From Sporobolomyces roseus (taxonomy: Eukaryota; Basidiomycota; Microbotryomycetes; Sporidiobolales; Sporidiobolaceae): DNA of 64,000 bases. The stretch spans positions 62,001-126,000 of the forward strand of contig JADILM010000004.1 of assembly GCA_016617785.1 (NCBI GenBank), read 5' to 3'. The notes under the pieces were generated by a model that ran no database searches, was not told the origin of the DNA, and saw nothing but the letters and a program-made list of their open reading frames with translations. Below, piece by piece: positions 62,367 through 64,000 of this stretch (its first letter is position 1; each line of letters begins with the position of its first letter). A program made the position numbers and the translations under genes.

Positions 62367-64000
62367 ATGGCTTCCTCTTCAGGGTCATCAACTCCAGTTT
62401 CAACCCACGCCCCTTCTCTCACCTCTTCCTTACTTCGAAGCGTGACTCCGAATCTCTCCTACTCTCTCCCTCTCCTCCTGACAGTACTGACTAGAGTGCA
62501 AGGGCCGAACAGAGACCCTACAAATTCGCTACTCAATGTGCAACGGTCGACAATCCTGATCCATCTCACAAAGATCAACATGGTTCTTCAAGTGTTCCAA
62601 TCTATCAAACTGCTACGTTCAAGGGAATGGGAGGAGCTTATGATTACAGTAGGAGTGGAAATCCTACCAGGAGTCATCTCGGTGAGTTCTCCCTTTCTCT
62701 CCCTCTGAGGAATTCTTCAGCTAGTGGGGCACTAAAAAGGAAATTGACTCCTTTCGACCTCACGAAACAGAACACCACATCGCAAAGATCTCTTCAGCTC
62801 GTCACGCTTTCGCAGTCACTTCGGGAATGGGAGCTCTCGACGTAATCTTCCGACTATTGAAACCTGGAGACAACATTATCGCTGGAAATGATCTTTACGG
62901 AGGTTCGAATCGACTCATCGGTTACCTCAAGGAGCACAACGGAATCACAACTCACCATGTCGACACTACCGACCCTTCCTCTTTCCTCCCTATCTTGCAA
63001 GATTCCACCCAAAACGTCGCCATGGTCTTACTCGAAACTCCTACGAACCCTCTCTTACAAATCGCAGACATCGAAGAGATCGCTAAACTCGTCAGACGCT
63101 ACAAGAAAGATGCCATCATCGTTGTCGACAATACGATGATGAGCCCATATTTGGCTCGACCTCTCGAATTAGGAGCAGATATCGTTTACGATTCGGGTAC
63201 GAAGTACTTGAGTGGGCATCACGATCTCATGGCTGGACTTATCTGTTGCGACCGAGACGAGATTGCAAAGGTGAGCACTCTCTCACCTTCGACTCGTGAA
63301 TTCATCCTGATTTTGGCTTTTGTAGGGTATCGCTTTCACGATCAACTCTATCGGAAACGCCCTTTCTCCCTTTGATTCTTTCCTCCTCCTTCGAGGTGTC
63401 AAAACTCTCTCTCTCCGCATCGACAAACAGCAAGCAAACACCATTCTCATCGCCAACTATCTGGACGCTCTCGGTTTCAAAGTCAACTACCCAGGTCTTC
63501 CTGGTCACCCTGGAAAAGCAGTTCACGATCGAATCGCCAAAGGTCCCGGAGCTGTACTCTCCTTCGAAACGGGAGATGTCGGTATGAGTGAGAGAATTGT
63601 TGGAAGTGCGAGGTTATGGGGAATCTCTGTCAGTTTTGGATGCATCAACAGTTTGATCTCAATGCCCTGCTTGATGTCGTGAGCCTTTTCTCTGTCATAC
63701 CTTTCAAGTCTGTTCCTCGTGCTGAACATCGAGTCTGGCAGACACGCCTCGATCGATCCCGCGGTTCGAGCCGCTCGCAACTTACCTGAAGATTTGATTC
63801 GACTCTGCGTCGGAATCGAGGATTCCGAGGATTTGATTGACGATCTCGAGGCTGCACTCCTCGAAGCTGGTGCCGTTCGAGTCATCGACGAAGCTGGAGA
63901 ACGAGCAAAGTTGGAAAGGGTTCGAGTTGGAGGAGCAGGAAGAGTCGAACTCCCTAATCAACAAGCGTTCGGTGCGACCGAATCCGAAGGAGAGGCGAAG
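62367..64000 (+). CDS. Cystathionine beta-lyase, PLP-dependent (3' end outside window)
   Basis: Cleaves cystathionine to homocysteine, ammonia and pyruvate in methionine synthesis. Exon 1 starts MASSSGSSTP at 62367. A short intron ending TGACTAG (about 62496) leads to SARAEQRPYKFATQCATVDNPDP, then VPIYQTATFKGM, GAYDYSRSGNPTRSHL, TSGMGALDVIFRLLKPGD, DLYGG, LLETPTNPLLQI, VVDNTMMSPYLARPLELGADIV and the PLP-lysine motif DSGTKYLSGH. Further blocks, RLWGISVSFGCINSLI and MPCLMSHASI, follow, and the frame is open at base 64000. The DSGTKYLSGH and VSFG blocks fit the Cys/Met-metabolism PLP family; beta-lyase is preferred over gamma-lyase/synthase by overall similarity, not by a single residue. The C-terminal tail is rich in Ala/Glu. 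Confidence 0.85.

Overview
The window is nuclear DNA of a basidiomycete fungus, most likely a Pucciniomycotina yeast of the Sporobolomyces type. Genes are packed and intron-rich, with short GT-AG introns that often carry a CTGAC or CTGAT branch point. A PriA-like secreted protein and the relatives of many genes fit basidiomycetes. The lineage is inferred from gene content and intron style, not from a marker gene. No rRNA, convincing tRNA, CRISPR array or prokaryotic feature was seen.

Layout. 1-2.7 kb: a damaged member of an unrecognised gene family and a duplicated upstream block. 2.7-12.2 kb: mitochondrial ribosomal protein bL35, a VAP/Scs2 ER tether, the UFD2 ubiquitin-chain factor and a GT15 mannosyltransferase. 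12.6-13.6 kb: an intact family member. 13.6-19.2 kb: gene-poor, decayed and repetitive DNA. 19.2-35.6 kb: a paraoxonase-like protein, a Sel1/MYND protein, a Bro1-domain protein (RIM20/PalA-like), ERG4 sterol reductase and PKC1. 36.3-41.4 kb: three more family members, all on the minus strand. 41.9-46.7 kb: a GMPPA-like protein and the Cdc48 adaptor Shp1/p47. 46.7-48.5 kb: gene-poor. 48.5-50.5 kb: the PriA-like protein. 51.2-51.9 kb: a non-autonomous hAT-like transposon with a target-site duplication. 52-64 kb: PMT4, an AVT-type amino acid transporter, an acidic protein of unknown function, a J-domain protein, splicing factor RDS3/PHF5A, and the start of a cystathionine beta-lyase that runs off the window.

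How the genes relate. Several serve the cell surface: the GT15 enzyme, PMT4 and the GMPPA-like protein act in mannosylation or GDP-mannose supply, PKC1 controls wall integrity, RIM20 links ESCRT to pH and wall signalling, ERG4 finishes ergosterol, and PriA is secreted. Fungal genes are transcribed singly, so this is proximity, not an operon. Many neighbours are divergent and share promoters of about 110-380 bp.

The most novel content is the unrecognised family: five copies at 1.0-1.9, 12.7-13.6, 36.3-37.2, 38.9-39.8 and 40.5-41.4 kb. They share three exons, introns at the same two positions and a signature W-x3-R-x-[YF]-L-x7-W present in all five. One copy has its first intron reduced to 13 bp and another carries an apparent one-base frameshift, so birth and decay of copies seem to be under way. 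The copies sit beside gene-poor, repeat-rich DNA.
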